Shown here: piece by piece, positions 9,168 to 21,276 of the stretch
Numbering within the stretch: position 1 is the stretch's first letter
Layout: each line of letters begins with the position of its first letter
Assembly: GCA_028023455.1 (NCBI GenBank)
Contig: JAQFVV010006648.1
Span: 186,001 to 250,000 of the forward strand
Source of the DNA: Epiperipatus broadwayi
Taxonomy: Eukaryota > Onychophora > Udeonychophora > Euonychophora > Peripatidae
Length of the DNA: 64,000 nt
Reading direction: 5' to 3'
Notes under the pieces: model-generated
The model's input: the letters and a program-made list of their open reading frames with translations, nothing else
Database searches by the model: none
Told to the model about the DNA's origin: nothing
Position numbers and translations under genes: made by a program

Positions 9168-12100
9168 CTCTTTTTCTTCTTTTTTTTTTCTAGATTAAAT
9201 GTTCTACATGAATAGTGAATAATAAAATAAATAAAAAATACTTAAAGAGTTCATTGGAAGTGTCCTTCAAGTTTCTGATTTCCATTTTTCATTTTCCTTT
9301 TCTTTCTTGATTTGTTTGTATGAGCACATGAGTTTATATAGAAAAAGTTATTGGGATAGAGTTCAATTCCTATGCTATCAGATATATGATTTTTCTGCTG
9401 GTAAAAAGAGTTCCTCATTTTTGATTTTATGTAGATTACAGCAGAGCAAACCTTGTTTAAATTTCTAAAGATATAAGTCCACTTCTTGTTGTTGTTTTTT
9501 CTTTTTCCTTTTTTAAATTCATTTAATATTCAATTGAATGCTTTATATATGAAATCAAATTTAGAGTTTATTTTCTGTGGTTTAAATTTTACCATTTGCC
9601 AATTTGTCATCAATTAGTGCTAGACAATCATGACCATTGATTAACTTCAGAAGATTAAAGGTGTACCCAATTAAAAACTTATTTGAGAGACATCTTCTTT
9701 TCTTCTTCTAATATTAAATTTGGCAAAGTTATTTCAAGAGACAAACAAATAATTTACAACAAACAATTTCTTTTTTTAAAAAAAAATTTCTTTTTAACTT
9801 TATAGCAAAGTTTCTCTATATAATCAAAGAGAGATAACTTGCAAACAGAGAGTTTCAGATAGACTAGCCCCCTCATTTACAACACAGCAGAGCTTTTATA
9901 GAGTCTGCCCCTTTTCTCTTTTTCTTCTCTCCTGCTTCCCCCATCATGAAATTTTATTGACCCTTGAAATCTGGCAGTCTGTTTTCTTATGTAATTGACT
10001 CTTGTTTCTTTTTTCATTCTGGTTATTTTAACCTTTTTCTCTTTTTGAAAAACCATGCCAAATTCACTTCTGCCTTCTAACAGATAATTACCAATTAATT
10101 TTACACATAACAGACAATCACCAATTAATTTCACACTTAAATTCCTGTGTCATATATATATCACCTAAATTACTCTGATAATTTACTGGGTAATACGAGA
10201 CATGTGGTAACCACACCAATGAAAAAAAGACAGAAAGCTCTCTCTTCAAAATAAATAAGAGAAAGCTCTCTCTCCCCTTTTACTTTTTCCATTAAATAAT
10301 GAAACAAAACATATATTGCAGCCCAGCTTCAAACCCAGAAGTTGGAACTAAATTTTGGCTGCAAATAATAAACTTATTAAATATAAATTAATTTCCTTTT
10401 TAAAGATTTCCTCACAAGTGATACAGAATAATTATTATTTAATTGTGAATCTCTTATTTAATATCTGAAATTAGATTAAATACACACACACTGTCGCACA
10501 TATACAATTTTAACTTAACCTGTTTAATATTTTAATCCTTAATTATTATTATTATTATTTTTTTATAATTTAATTTCATGAACTACTTATTTATAACTTA
10601 TCAATATACAATTATAACTATCCATTATCACTATCTAAAGTAGTTTTAAGAGTCACACATCCACCTCCTTCTTTCACTCAACTACCAAATGATATATAAA
10701 TCTTGCTTTTCTAATAAAATATATCTTTAATACCAAATTGACCCATAAATTAATGTTAAATAAAACAATCTTTGGTTAGAAATATTTTAGTGACAAATGT
10801 TCAGATTGTCTACTAAGTAAAATGTATGCAATCCTCATGAATATGGGTTCAAACCTAGTCTTGGCTAAAATTTTGTTTATCAAAGAAAAAAAATACAAAC
10901 TATGAGGAAAATTTTTATTAAATCTTATTTTGCATAGTTAATTAAAAAAATGGAGTCTTGGGCAAATCCCAGGGCTACAATATATATATATATATATTAT
11001 AATGATCGGAAAGAAAGTGAAGATTGAATCTAACTGCAATCTGCACTACAGGGGCGCCATCTAGGCAATTGAGCCTAGAAAAATTTATAAAGTAGGCAGA
11101 TACATGCTGATAAGATTCCACTTTATTTAATATTTAGTTCGTTAGCCCAAGTCATTAGCTCAGTGGAGACGCAGAGATAATAATCTATATCTTAATTTAT
11201 ATCTTAAATATAAATAAATAAAAGCTACTGCCAGAAATTAACACATAAAAATATTTATTTACACACATATATAATTTTGAATCATTTTTAAATTTTGAGG
11301 AACAACATTAATTATTTTTTTAGATTTTAATATTCTGTTAATTTAACTTATTATTTTAAAATTTTAAATAATCTACAGATGAATTTATATTTAAGATTGT
11401 CGAGTATGAATAGACTACATAGATCTGCATTTGAAAAGAAAATATCCTATCCCTTATTTAACCTTAGGCCAAAAAGTTCGCAGTCAAATCAGCATCAATT
11501 CATCTGATACATTTATGTATTCAATGTAGCATGAAAATACAACAACACAAAATACTATACTGTCAGGAATGTACGTCTGAACAGTAAGTAGAGTTAGAGA
11601 AGACATTGTCTCTCCACCAACAGGAATGCTACATCTGTTGGCGAGTAGAACAATAAACATAAAACTCCATAGGAATGGATTGCGGTTCTTTGCCATCTTA
11701 CAAACCCATCCATAGGCAAACAGAAGGTGTGGTGTATATATGCAATCCTGCTCATAGTGGATCTCATACTACATATACTAATTACACAAATATATAAATC
11801 CATTGATCCAATTCAACTACAAAACGAATAACCTAAGATTATCCTCCCTTAATATAACTTTACAAAACTATATAGCCTTTCACGCCTGACCTAAATTTAA
11901 CATTTAGATACATTCGCACAGATAAATTTTATACAATTTGTTTTATAATGTCGAATATAGATTGGCTGCACAGATTCCACGGTTAAAAACATTTCAAAAT
12001 AAACACAATTGATCAAAATAGAAAATCATCAATAACATCAATTGCATAGGGAATACACAAATCCCACTATCATTCATCATAAGATGCTGCAGTGACATCG

Positions 12101-13046
12101 TTGACCTATATATTCTAATCAAATGTGAAAACCACAACATAATCAACCGCTAATGAATCTATGCAATGTCTATACCCAATCTTAAATTTCCTCATTTAAA
12201 ATTTAAACAATAAATAATTTATACAATAAGAAAAAAAAATGGAAATGATGTTTATCAATTGGAAAACGTATAAAATTAAACATTATTAATTTGATCTAAA
12301 AACTTACAAAAGTCAGATAAGATTCCATTTTAACATTTAAGTTGGCTTGTTTATTAATTTATCAAACCCGAATGAAAGTTCTTAATTATTCTTTTTTTTT
12401 ATGATTTTAAAAATTGCTTAGTTCATATAGCTCACAGTAGAATCCATGTTCCTGTTGGCAATTCCCACAAAGACTTTCAGGGAAGGCTGGTCTGATATTT
12501 TGGAGGTAGCATTAGCTGGTTCCATTCTGGTATCACAGTCTTTTCATTTTTTAAATTAAGTGAGAGAGAATGACAAGTGCGTCTTTATCGTTCGTCTCAC
12601 CAAATCAAGTTGGAAACTCACTGGAACTCAATATTTTTCTTTTTATAGTCCTCCTATGGATTCTATGAACAAAGATGTCACTGTTCCATTTTTTCGTTAT
12701 GGTCCAGGCCTTTATTTGCTGCTTCTATATTGGGCAAGCTAATTCTTTATTCCTTATCTAATTTTGATCTGACTTTTTAATTACACAGCTTATGGATAAT
12801 TAATAAACAATCATTTCCATCTACAAAAATATTTTATCTTTAAGTCTTGTACTTTTTTTTATAAAAAATTACGTTCAAATATTATTTATTTGTTTTTTAA
12901 AAAAAAATATTTTTAAAGTTTTGAATCTGTGCGAATATATACGTTTAACAAACATTTTAATTTTAGCATTTAGTTTTTTTTTTTAATAGATTTTATTTTT
13001 ATTTGCGAACTTTAAGATTTTATTTTAAATCAATGTAATGACATAT
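9168..13046. other. AT-rich intergenic DNA, no secure gene
   Basis: No recognisable gene. A TA run lies at about 10980-10998. At 10830-10860 GGGTTCAAACCTAG resembles a B-box but has no matching A-box. A slightly GC-richer stretch at 11040-11085 contains GGGGCGCCATCTAGG. Weak open stretches at 11484-11803 (minus) and 12560-12742 (plus) are not convincing genes. Confidence 0.5.
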
Positions 13047-13478
13047 TTATATATCGATACAATATATATATATATATATATATATTGCCTCTTTAATTTT
13101 CCTCTTTTTATGATTTCTTTCTTCCATTACTATTTTTATTTCATTAATATTAAATATAAACTTATAATTACAAGTCTTTTCATGGTCAAAGAATACTGAA
13201 GCTGTATTATATTGACGATTTGCATTATTTTTTATTCGATTATATAATAATTGATGCTCCTTCCATCTCTTCTCCACAGAACATCTAGATTCACCAATAT
13301 ATAATTTTAGACATCCACATGAAATTTGATACATTATATTACTTTGTTGCAATTTAGGAATTATTCTTTTAGAATTATTAATCAATTGATTAACATTCAG
13401 AGGAACACAAAATAAAATATACTTTTCTTTAAATATTTTTTTAATTAATTTAGATTGCATGTTATTTGCAAATGACAT
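13047..13478 (-). pseudogene. Penelope-like element fragment (family 2), GIY-YIG endonuclease
   Basis: Open on the minus strand from 13478. It has VNQLINNSKRI, then IMYQISCGCLKLYIGESR (GIY-YIG with GES in place of GET) and a lysine-rich tail NHKKRKIKEAI. The same series appears at 44380-44730 (KNNSKDVI, VVYQIFCD, NHNKRKVKEAI). Coding ends by running into a TA microsatellite at 13061-13084, so the natural C-terminus is lost. There is no RT segment. It is a 5'- and 3'-cut, non-autonomous remnant. Confidence 0.8.
13061..13085. repeat. (TA)n microsatellite at the cut end of a PLE fragment
   Basis: Directly abuts the interrupted endonuclease coding sequence. Confidence 0.9.
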
Positions 13479-13740
13479 AAATATTCATTTTTTTATTATC
13501 TAAGGTAATATTACAAACCCTCTTCTTATTATTAAATGAATTTATTGTACATAAAATTTGTTTTGTATCACAACAAAAAATGTTAAAGTTCATTAGCAAA
13601 GAGTTCAATATTTAAAATGTTATCACTCCTATATTTACATAATTTATCATTGTGATGCCAAAACGATTTCAGACTTGCCATTTTATATAGCATTAGAACA
13701 CATGATTTAAAATGAATATTAATCGATGTCTGTTTTCCTT

Positions 13741-13766
13741 TAACTTATATATATATATATATATAT
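13741..13766. repeat. (TA)n microsatellite
   Basis: TA run lying between the 13.0-13.5 kb PLE fragment and the 3' region of the next PLE. Confidence 0.9.
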
Positions 13767-13816
13767 TCAAATAATAAAACAAAGATAGAATATAAATTCA
13801 AAATTTTAATCCAAAT

Positions 13817-13853
13817 ACAAGCGCTTTCAACTATTTAAGTAGTCTTTGTCAAC
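13817..13853 (-). ncRNA. Vestigial hammerhead-like motif, family-2 PLE 3' region
   Basis: Minus strand: TTGACAA where the core should be CTGANGA, helix II ACTA/TAGT, then GAAA with self-complementary helix III AGCGCT and U at the cleavage position. It lies about 130 bp after the endonuclease tail of the 14.1-15.2 kb copy, where a PLE 3' region is expected. The core is broken. Confidence 0.3.
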
Positions 13854-13979
13854 TAAGTTTAAAACATTTAAAACCAAACCTATAAGGAATGTTCAAAGAT
13901 GCTCACTTTCTATTTTTAGCTTTTTTATAATTCATTAATTTTTACATTATCTGCCTCTCAATTTATTAGCCATTTTTAT

Positions 13980-15300
13980 ATCTGTACATTAACATTGCCT
14001 CCTTTATTTTTCCCATTTATTATTATTTCTTTCAATACATAATATCTTTACATTTTTATAACTAAAATCAAATCCAAAATTACATTTTTTATTGTGATCA
14101 TAAAATAGTTTCATATATATCATTATTTTCAATATTATTTTGTTTAGATCTTTGAAACATGTTCTCTAGTCCTTTTCTCTAAAGGAGAATGTAATTCACC
14201 AATATAAGCAGTTTCACATTTACTTATCCATTTATATATTATAGAATGTTGGCTCATAAATAAATTTTTATTCTTAGAAATATTTATTAACTTATTTAAA
14301 TTAGGACGTTCATAAAATGCAATTTCACATAAGTTTTTATATATTTTCTTTATAAATTTTATTTGTTGATTTGAAAGAAAAGGTATTGATACCCATACTT
14401 TCTTATTATTCCTAGATATAATTTTTATATTATTCAATTTTTTATTATACATTTTAACAATATTATAAATAATATTATAATTATCCAATAATTTATTATT
14501 AAATATATTTATATTTTTTTGTTTTATCTGATATATATTTAAAAATTGTGTTATTTTGAAACAAAAAATGTTGATCCTGATAATTTATGAGATAATGACA
14601 TCATTGAGTTATATGTAATATATCTTCTCTTTTTAATAGGTATAATTAACATACAATAATCCAAATTATTTATATTTGGAGTTATTTTAAGATCAATTTT
14701 TTTTTATTGACATTAATTCTTCATCTGTTTTAAACCACTGTAAACCTATATTATTTATTTCATTAAAAATGTTAATAGTCTCTTTTTACCACATTTAAGC
14801 ACATCGTATACATATTTATGATATATAGTAATTTCATTTTGATAAATATATTTTTCTAAAATTTTATTTTTATATGTTGATGTCACATAATGACATATTT
14901 GTGCTGCTACCAAAACACCCATTGGCCAACCATTCCCCATTTTATATAAGTTATTATTAAATATAGCATATATATTTTTATTAATAATATTTAATGTATT
15001 AATTATAAACATTATCATTTTAGAATTAACTTTTTTTAAGTATAATGCACCAGATATAATTTTAATTGATTTTATTCTATCAATAGATGCAAACATTTCA
15101 CTGATATCCAATGTACAAAGTTCATCATTTTTATCAATTCTAATATTGCAAATCTTATCAATAAAATCAAACGATGAACTTATTGTATGTTTTCCAAAAC
15201 TAAGTGTATCTTGTAACATTCCTTCAATAAATTTACATATTTGATAACAAAAAGCATCACCAAGATCGATTATTAATCTTAATTGTTCACTTTCATTATA
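13980..15300 (-). pseudogene. Decayed family-2 PLE: reverse transcriptase and GIY-YIG endonuclease
   Basis: Minus strand. At 15219-14755 RT motifs are visible: CTLDISEMFASID (motif A), MGNGWPMGVLVA (motif B with the unusual NGWPMG seen again at 51.4 kb), and ITIYHKYVYDVLK where YVDD is expected (YVYD, one catalytic Asp replaced). At 14488-14144 come ERPNLNKLINISKNK and IYKWISKCETAYIGE (GIY-YIG). A segment between them is frameshifted, and the tail continues out of frame to about 13985 (ending near a GAGGCAATG block shared with 15960-15990). Inactive. Confidence 0.8.
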
Positions 15301-15559
15301 TAATTAAATATTTGAAAAAAATTATGGCAATTTGCAGCTGACAGGTATAATTATAATAAAAACTAGGATCAACCACACATTTTTTTTGCTTTTCGCAATA
15401 TATAATTAATAAACTTTATCTATATATTTTCAATATTTATTTTAACAGCTTTTTTAAATACATGTTTTCCCATTTAAAAAATAACTTTATCATAATATAT
15501 AGATTTCAATATTATACATATTCTTAATAATTTGTATTTTTTCAAACAAACAAGATTAT

Positions 15560-15990
15560 TATGACAAAGAAACCTTTTAAATTTAAATATTTGCAACAAG
15601 TAAATTTTATAAAGAAAAAATATAAAAACTTATGTGAAATTGCATTTTATACAACTCCTGACTTAAATAAATTAATAAATAATTCTAAGAATAAAACTTT
15701 ATTTATGAGCCAAAATTTTATAGTATATAAATAGATATGTTAATGTGGAAATGCTTATATTGGTGAATCATATTGTACTTTAGAGAAAAGGATTAAAAAT
15801 ATGTACAGTTACTAAAAAGGATTCAAAAACTGTAAACAAAATAACAGTGAAATTAATGAGATATCAGTATCAGTATATTATGATTATAATAAAAAAAATG
15901 TAATTTTGGAATTTAGTTATAAAAATGTAAAGGTATGTATTGATAATAATAATAACAAACAAGAAATAAAGGAGGTGAAGTTAATATACT
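15560..15990 (+). pseudogene. Inverted family-2 PLE fragment: GIY-YIG endonuclease tail
   Basis: The plus strand shows KNLCEIAFYTTPDLNKLIN, a stop in place of a conserved residue, then CGNAYIGES and LEKR. These match the copy at 14488-14144 residue by residue. It is heavily decayed. Together with the minus-strand copy at 13980-15300 it forms another head-to-head pair. Confidence 0.75.
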
Positions 15991-16312
15991 GTAAGATGTG
16001 ACCTTACACCCTACAAAGAACCTTAAAAAACCATATCTATTTAAACACCAATTCCTTAAAAAATGATCACAAACATTTTAGATGAAAAAATACATTATTT
16101 TTATATAATTAAAAGATAAATAACTGTGTGATTAAATACACATACTAAACTAAACATGTAAAAGTTAAATATTTATATTTAACTTATTACAAAACCTTTT
16201 GTGAACTATTGTTTGATATATAATAGATGATCAAATTTAGATACAAGCAATAAAATTATAAAAATGTAAAAGAAGGAAATAATAAATAATTATTTTATTA
16301 TTAATCCACCAC

Positions 16313-16392
<80 letters not shown>
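16313..16392. repeat. (TA)40 microsatellite
   Basis: About 80 bp of pure TA, just beyond the 3' end of the family-3 PLE. Confidence 0.95.
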
Positions 16393-16394
<2 letters not shown>

Positions 16395-16470
16395 TAATAT
16401 TTTCACAGATAAAAGATGTCATATTATTATTACTATTTGCGGCATATTCCGTGTAGTGAAAAAGCTCAAT

Positions 16471-16510
16471 GCTGATATTTCAGTACAATATCAAGTACCT
16501 TCCTCAGAGC
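16471..16510 (-). ncRNA. Hammerhead-like motif, family-3 PLE 3' region
   Basis: Minus strand: CTGAGGA (16507-16501), helix II AGGTAC/GTACT with one bulged G, GAAA (16481-16478), helix III self-complementary ATAT, C at the cleavage position, and a 3-bp helix I GCT/AGC. All invariant core bases are present. The motif begins within the last codons of the endonuclease ORF, so coding and ribozyme overlap slightly. Confidence 0.5.
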
Positions 16511-18050
16511 GTCCTCTTTCTCAAATCATAAGAATGTATCTGAGATTTAAAATCGTTTTTATAGTTTTCTTTCTCCTCATTTTTAAATTCTATTGGTTGA
16601 GAAGTCTTAAAATGTATTTTCTCTTCCAATAGCTTCTTCCAAATGTTGTTAATCTTCTTTAACTCATATCTTTCATTTATGCTCTTGGACCTTTTAAAAA
16701 TCTCTATAGCTTCTCTTAGCAATCTCTGATCATATTGTTCAATTTTTGCTAAAATATTCGTTTTTTCAAAATTGATATCATGATTTGTTAATTTTATATG
16801 AGTATAAATAGCTGATGAATTGGATTTTTCTCTGACTGCCAGAATGTGTTCTTCCTTTCTAATATTTATTATACAATTAGTCTGTCCAATATATGTATGT
16901 GGACAGACCCTATGTGGAATTTCATATACACCATGATACTCCAAAGCAATTTTATCTTTAAGAAGAGGAAATATTTCATTAATTTTTTTATAAGTAGTGT
17001 AAACTGTGTGAATATTATTCTTTAAAATGTTACCAATTCTATCAGTTACTCCTTTTATATATGGCAAAATTGTCTTAATTTTTGATGTATCAAAATCTTT
17101 TTTCTTTTTATATGTATAAGCCCTATTAATAATGTTGTAATTAAAACCATTATGAAGAGCATTTTATTAGTAGCAAAAAGGTCTCGGTGAAAATGGCTAT
17201 CATCAGAAAGTCTCTTTGTTCTAACCAATAATGTCTTTGCCACTGAAAATAGTTGTGCAGGATGGTGATGAGAAGAAAAATGCAGATATCTCCTAGTATG
17301 TGTTGGTTTTTTATATATACCATGGGATAAAAAACCATATTTCCTTCTTTCAATCAAAACAACTAAAAAGGTAATTGACTATTATTTTCTATTTCCATAG
17401 TAAATTTAATATTGTTGTGAAAAGAGTTTAAAAATTAAAAAAGTCATCAAGAGCATGTTTACCATGAGGCCAAATAACAAAGGTATCACCAACATATCTC
17501 AGCCATATAGATGGTTTTTTAACTGCTAAAGTCAAAATTTTATTTTTCAAATCCTCCATAAAAATAGAAGCTAATGCTGGAGAAATTGGTGAACCCATAG
17601 CTAGATCTGATGTTTATTTATACATCTGCCCATCAAAAACAAAAAATGTATTCGATAAGCAGTGTTCAATCAAAACCACAGCAAAATTAGGCAACTGAAT
17701 ATTTTTTAAAACTTGAATAGCTTCATTTACAGGTACACTAGTAAAAAGTGAAACAATGTCAAAACTTAGCAAAATTTCTTTCTTACTCAGTTTAATATCC
17801 CGGATAAGCTCAAGAAAATGATTAGCATCTTTATCATATGATGACATCGTTGTTAAATGCGGCTGTAAAAAAGAAGTCAAAAAACGAGCTAGTGTCTGTG
17901 TAGGTGAACCAACTGCACTTACAATTGGTCTCAAAGGAATATCTGGCTTATGAACTTTTGGAAAACCATATAATTTTGGATAAAAGAACATTTTCCCCCG
18001 GGAGTAAGCTGGATCTTTGTTTTTAAATCTAGATCAGTGGAATAAATTAA
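16504..18050 (-). pseudogene. Decayed family-3 PLE: reverse transcriptase and GIY-YIG endonuclease
   Basis: Minus strand. KLYGFPKVHKPDIPLRPIV and LLSFDIVSLFTSVP lie in 17991-17614. An in-frame TAA at 17614 breaks the path into LAMGSPISPALAS, after which the catalytic box reads RYVGDTFVIW (YVDD changed to YVGD). A frameshift near 17428 leads to LSHGIYKKPTHTRRYLHFSS, and another near 17158 leads to YIKGVTDRIGN, GVYEIPHRVCPHTYIGQT (GIY-YIG) and a basic tail ending RKRTL at 16504. The N-terminal part is missing. One nonsense change, at least two frameshifts and a lost catalytic Asp make it dead. Confidence 0.85.
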
Positions 18051-18059
18051 TTCTTTAAT

Positions 18060-18310
18060 TAAAACCATTATGAAGAAGCATTTTATTAGTAGCAAAAAGA
18101 TCCCGGTGGAAATGGCTATCATCAGAAAGTCTCTTTGTTCTATCCAATAATGTCTTTGCCACTGAAAATAGTTGTGCAGGGTGGTGAGGGGAAGAAAAAT
18201 GCAGATATTTCCCAGTATGTGTTGGTTTTTGGTTTTTTTATATATACCATGGGATAAAGAACCATCTTTCCTTCTTTCAATCAAAACATCTAAAAAAGGT
18301 AATTGATTAA
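18060..18310 (-). pseudogene. Second partial family-3 PLE copy (RT C-terminal segment)
   Basis: QLPFLDVLIERRKDGSLSHG and the following residues repeat the segment at 17140-17370, with KNQHILGN-like and RDLFATNKM text recoverable in different frames. It sits directly upstream of the main family-3 copy on the same strand, giving a broken tandem, and ends at a TA microsatellite. Confidence 0.8.
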
Positions 18311-18335
18311 TATCCCACAAATAGTAATTATAATA

Positions 18336-18379
18336 TGATATATATATATATATATATATATATATCATATATATTTGTA

Positions 18380-18412
<33 letters not shown>
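18336..18412. repeat. Two (TA)n microsatellite blocks
   Basis: TA runs at about 18336-18365 and 18385-18412, separated by a short unique piece. They separate the family-3 PLE from hammerhead repeat C. Confidence 0.9.
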
Positions 18413-18414
<2 letters not shown>

Positions 18415-18812
18415 TGCTTTGGCTATATTAAATTGCTAAGCCTTCTAATATATGGGATCACAGAATTTAGTTCAGGCTCATATAGTTTCTTTGGTTAAAG
18501 AGCTGAGTTTGAAGACATGTAGGTGTCTGAAGATTTGGATCTTTTTCTTAATATTTAAGAATTAGATAAATGCTTGAATTGAGTTAATATTTTGAATTTA
18601 ATGACCTAGCTCCTCGCTGATGATATCCATAGCTCGAAAACGGTCTGGGGATGGGGACCATCATAGATAAAGGCTTCATGTATTTTCTTTTGTAGCATTT
18701 ATCATAAAAAATAAAATAATTAAGCTTGTTGAGAACTATTAGCAGGCCCTTTATATATTACATATAGGTAATACAAGGTATATAGGTCATGTGATATATG
18801 ACTGATTTTTAC
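18413..18812 (+). repeat. Hammerhead repeat family C, unit 1
   Basis: About 400 bp, carrying GAGTTTGAAGACATGTAGGTG (also a landmark of family B at 24.9 kb), then TTCTTAATATTTAAG, the hammerhead at 18611-18651, and a tail with GGTCATGTGATATATGACTG. A second copy from TTCTTAATATTTAAG onward lies at 19231-19500. No ORF. It is probably a small non-autonomous retroelement. Confidence 0.75.
18611..18651 (+). ncRNA. Hammerhead ribozyme-like motif, family C unit 1
   Basis: CTGATGA at 18617-18623, GAAA at 18636-18639, and GTC ending at 18645 as the cleavage triplet. Helix I is TCCTCG (18611-18616) with TGGGGA (18646-18651), all six pairs counting G-U. Helix II is weak, with mismatches; helix III (AACGGT) pairs only partly. 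The core is intact and the stems are partly degraded. Confidence 0.55.
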
Positions 18813-18814
18813 TA

Positions 18815-19130
<316 letters not shown>

Positions 19131-19204
19131 CTCTATATATATATATATATATATTCTAACACGTGATGTAAATAATCAAGTCCACACTTTATATCAAACT
19201 CACT

Positions 19205-19505
19205 ATTTTAAAATAATCAATTCAGATCTTCTTCTTAATATTTAAGAATTAGATAAATGCTTGAATTGAGTTAATATTTTGATTCTAATGTCCTAGCTCC
19301 TCACTGATGAGATCCATAGCTCGAAAATGGTCTGGGGATGGGGACCATCATAGATAAAGGCTTCATGTATTTTCTTTTGTAGCATTTATCATAAAAAAAT
19401 AAAATAATTAAGCTTGTTTAGAGGTATTAGCAGGCCCTTTATATATTACATATAGGTAATACAAGCTATATAGGTCATGTGATATGTGACTGATTTTTAC
19501 TAATA
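19205..19505 (+). repeat. Hammerhead repeat family C, unit 2
   Basis: Near-identical to 18520-18812 from the TTCTTAATATTTAAG landmark through the hammerhead to GATTTTTACTAAT, then ends in a short TA run. The upstream part of the unit is missing. Confidence 0.8.
19298..19338 (+). ncRNA. Hammerhead ribozyme-like motif, family C unit 2
   Basis: CTGATGA at 19304-19310, GAAA at 19323-19326, cleavage triplet GTC at 19330-19332. Helix I is TCCTCA (19298-19303) with TGGGGA (19333-19338). Helix II begins with the canonical G-C pair and has one U-C mismatch. Better preserved than unit 1. Confidence 0.6.
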
Positions 19506-19730
19506 TATATATCCTAACACATAATCAATTCAACACTTAAAAAACAACATCATTTTGGTGATTGGCAGTATATTTATACAAATTATCCTTTTTGAGGTGA
19601 GATAAAAAAACTCTTGTTGACTTATCAAGACGTACATTTAGGAAAATGCAATTGAACATGGCATTCAGAGACAAGGTTGGCAGCCATCAAAATAAAACCT
19701 CAACCTAATGATTTTATTGAAGATGGATAA

Positions 19731-20066
19731 ATGATAAAAACTGATGGACTTGAATTCGGTAAACTAGCTTTAAATTTATTTGATATTTCAAGAACAATTT
19801 CAATCTTTAGCATGAGAGTTATACAAACACTTACTAGAGATTACAAAGAAGCAACAACTAGCTGTGCAACAAACGCAAGTACTCTAATTAACTGCTTAGA
19901 TGGACATGCATACCATCAAGCATGGCTAAGTACAAAGTTACCTCATGGAGAAAAATTTGTCAGCCATGAAGCTATAACAGCCAAAATCAAATTCAGCTTG
20001 AAGCAGCGCCTATCCAACTATACTGACAGCAATACCAAGCATTACTACTTGGATCTCAAGATGTAA
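19731..20066 (+). CDS. Possible ORF of 111 codons, not recognised
   Basis: Open from ATG at 19731 to a stop at 20064-20066. The translation is soluble-looking (for example LNLFDISRTISIFSM, then DGHAYHQAWLSTKLPHGEK) with no domain I recognise, no signal peptide and no membrane segment. Codon composition is more balanced than the surrounding DNA. Coding-like text also appears upstream at about 19650-19700, and AATAAA follows at about 20148. It may be an exon, a retrocopy fragment or chance. I would not assign a function. Confidence 0.2.
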   Translation: MIKTDGLEFGKLALNLFDISRTISIFSMRVIQTLTRDYKEATTSCATNASTLINCLDGHAYHQAWLSTKLPHGEKFVSHEAITAKIKFSLKQRLSNYTDSNTKHYYLDLKM

Positions 20067-20830
20067 AAATAACAATTCAAAGTATACTACAAGGAAAAAA
20101 ACAAACTTTATCACATTGTGCACATATTTATCTTTTAATTATATAAACAATAAAGTATTTTCTCTTTTAAAACGTTTGTAAACATTTTTGTTTTATGAAT
20201 ATATAAGGACATGCACACGCTTCAGGTCATTCTCCATTTAAGGACTCTTGATTTCTCTTTGGTTGACATTATATATATATATATATTCTTTTACCATAGA
20301 TTAACGGGATATATAGTATTGATATGTTAGAAAGGTGGGAATCTTACTATTTCAATTGTGTTGAAATAAAATATAGGGAAAGATATGAGCTTGTTTGTGG
20401 ATGAATCTTAAGATTATATTGTCCAAAATTAAACACTAACATTTATATACACACTGTTATTTATTGGTTGTGTATTGATAGTAACTTTTTTATCATTTAC
20501 TTGTTTATCAGTATATATGATTAATAACTTCTAGCATGAATGGTCTTTGCAATCATAATAGAAATAATCTGTAATAGAAGGGGATCCCAAACTCCATCAG
20601 GCTCTTTAATAAAAATCAATGAGCAAATATATAGGTAAAAAAATTATGATTTTACTAAATTTTAAATTAGCAAGAAAGTATATATATATATGAAAAACAA
20701 AAAACACAAGTTAAAAACTTGCATATGCTTGTATTTATGACTATAGATGGCGTTATACCAAAAACACCTTCAAGTGTTTGTTTACATAAACATCAGAGCG
20801 AGTATTTCACTATCTCTAACTTAATTTCCA

Positions 20831-20874
20831 CCTTCATATCATGATTTCAAGCTATTTGCTATCGTCAGTGAAGG
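20831..20874 (-). ncRNA. Hammerhead ribozyme, family B unit 1
   Basis: Minus strand: CTGACGA (20868-20862; position 7 may be any base), GAAA (20848-20845), helix I CCTTCA with TGAAGG (six perfect pairs), helix II AGC/GCT above a U-U step, and helix III self-complementary ATCATGAT. The cleavage-site base is A, so the cut would fall between 20837 and 20836. Confidence 0.7.
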
Positions 20875-21232
20875 ACAGGATTAAGAAACTAGATCTAAAA
20901 CACAAACTCTGAGCGTTTAAGAAACAGTTTCTATTTAGCTTGCAAGCGTGAATCTTTTAGACACGTAATGTCTTCAAACTCAGCATCGCATGCCAGATAG
21001 CTACATGGGTCTGATATCAGTTCAGCATCACCACATAGTAGAAGTCTCTGCAATATATATCATTGCAAGAAAAGACCTCAAAGGTACATTTATGAAAAAC
21101 AAAAAACACAAGTTAAAAACTTGCATACGCTTGTATTTATGACTATAGATGGCGTTATACCAAAAACACCTTCAAGCGTTTGTTTACATAAACGTCAGAG
21201 CGAGTATTTCACTATCTCTAACTTAAATTCCA

Positions 21233-21276
21233 CCTTCATATCATGATTTCAAGCTATTTGCTATTGTCAGTGAAGG
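21233..21276 (-). ncRNA. Hammerhead motif, family B unit 2, core mutated
   Basis: Exactly 402 bp from unit 1. Same helices, but the core reads CTGACAA: the invariant G at position 8 is A. Expected inactive. Confidence 0.6.

Noticed and set aside
9877-10134. Minus-strand 85-codon frame rich in Lys and Arg
   Set aside because: Low-complexity translation of T/C-rich DNA, with no motif and no repeat or splice context.
10830-10870. B-box-like GGGTTCAAACCTAG suggesting a tRNA-derived SINE
   Set aside because: No A-box at the right distance, no tail and no target duplication could be found.
16237-16422. Minus-strand frame of repeated IY
   Set aside because: Translation of the TA microsatellite.
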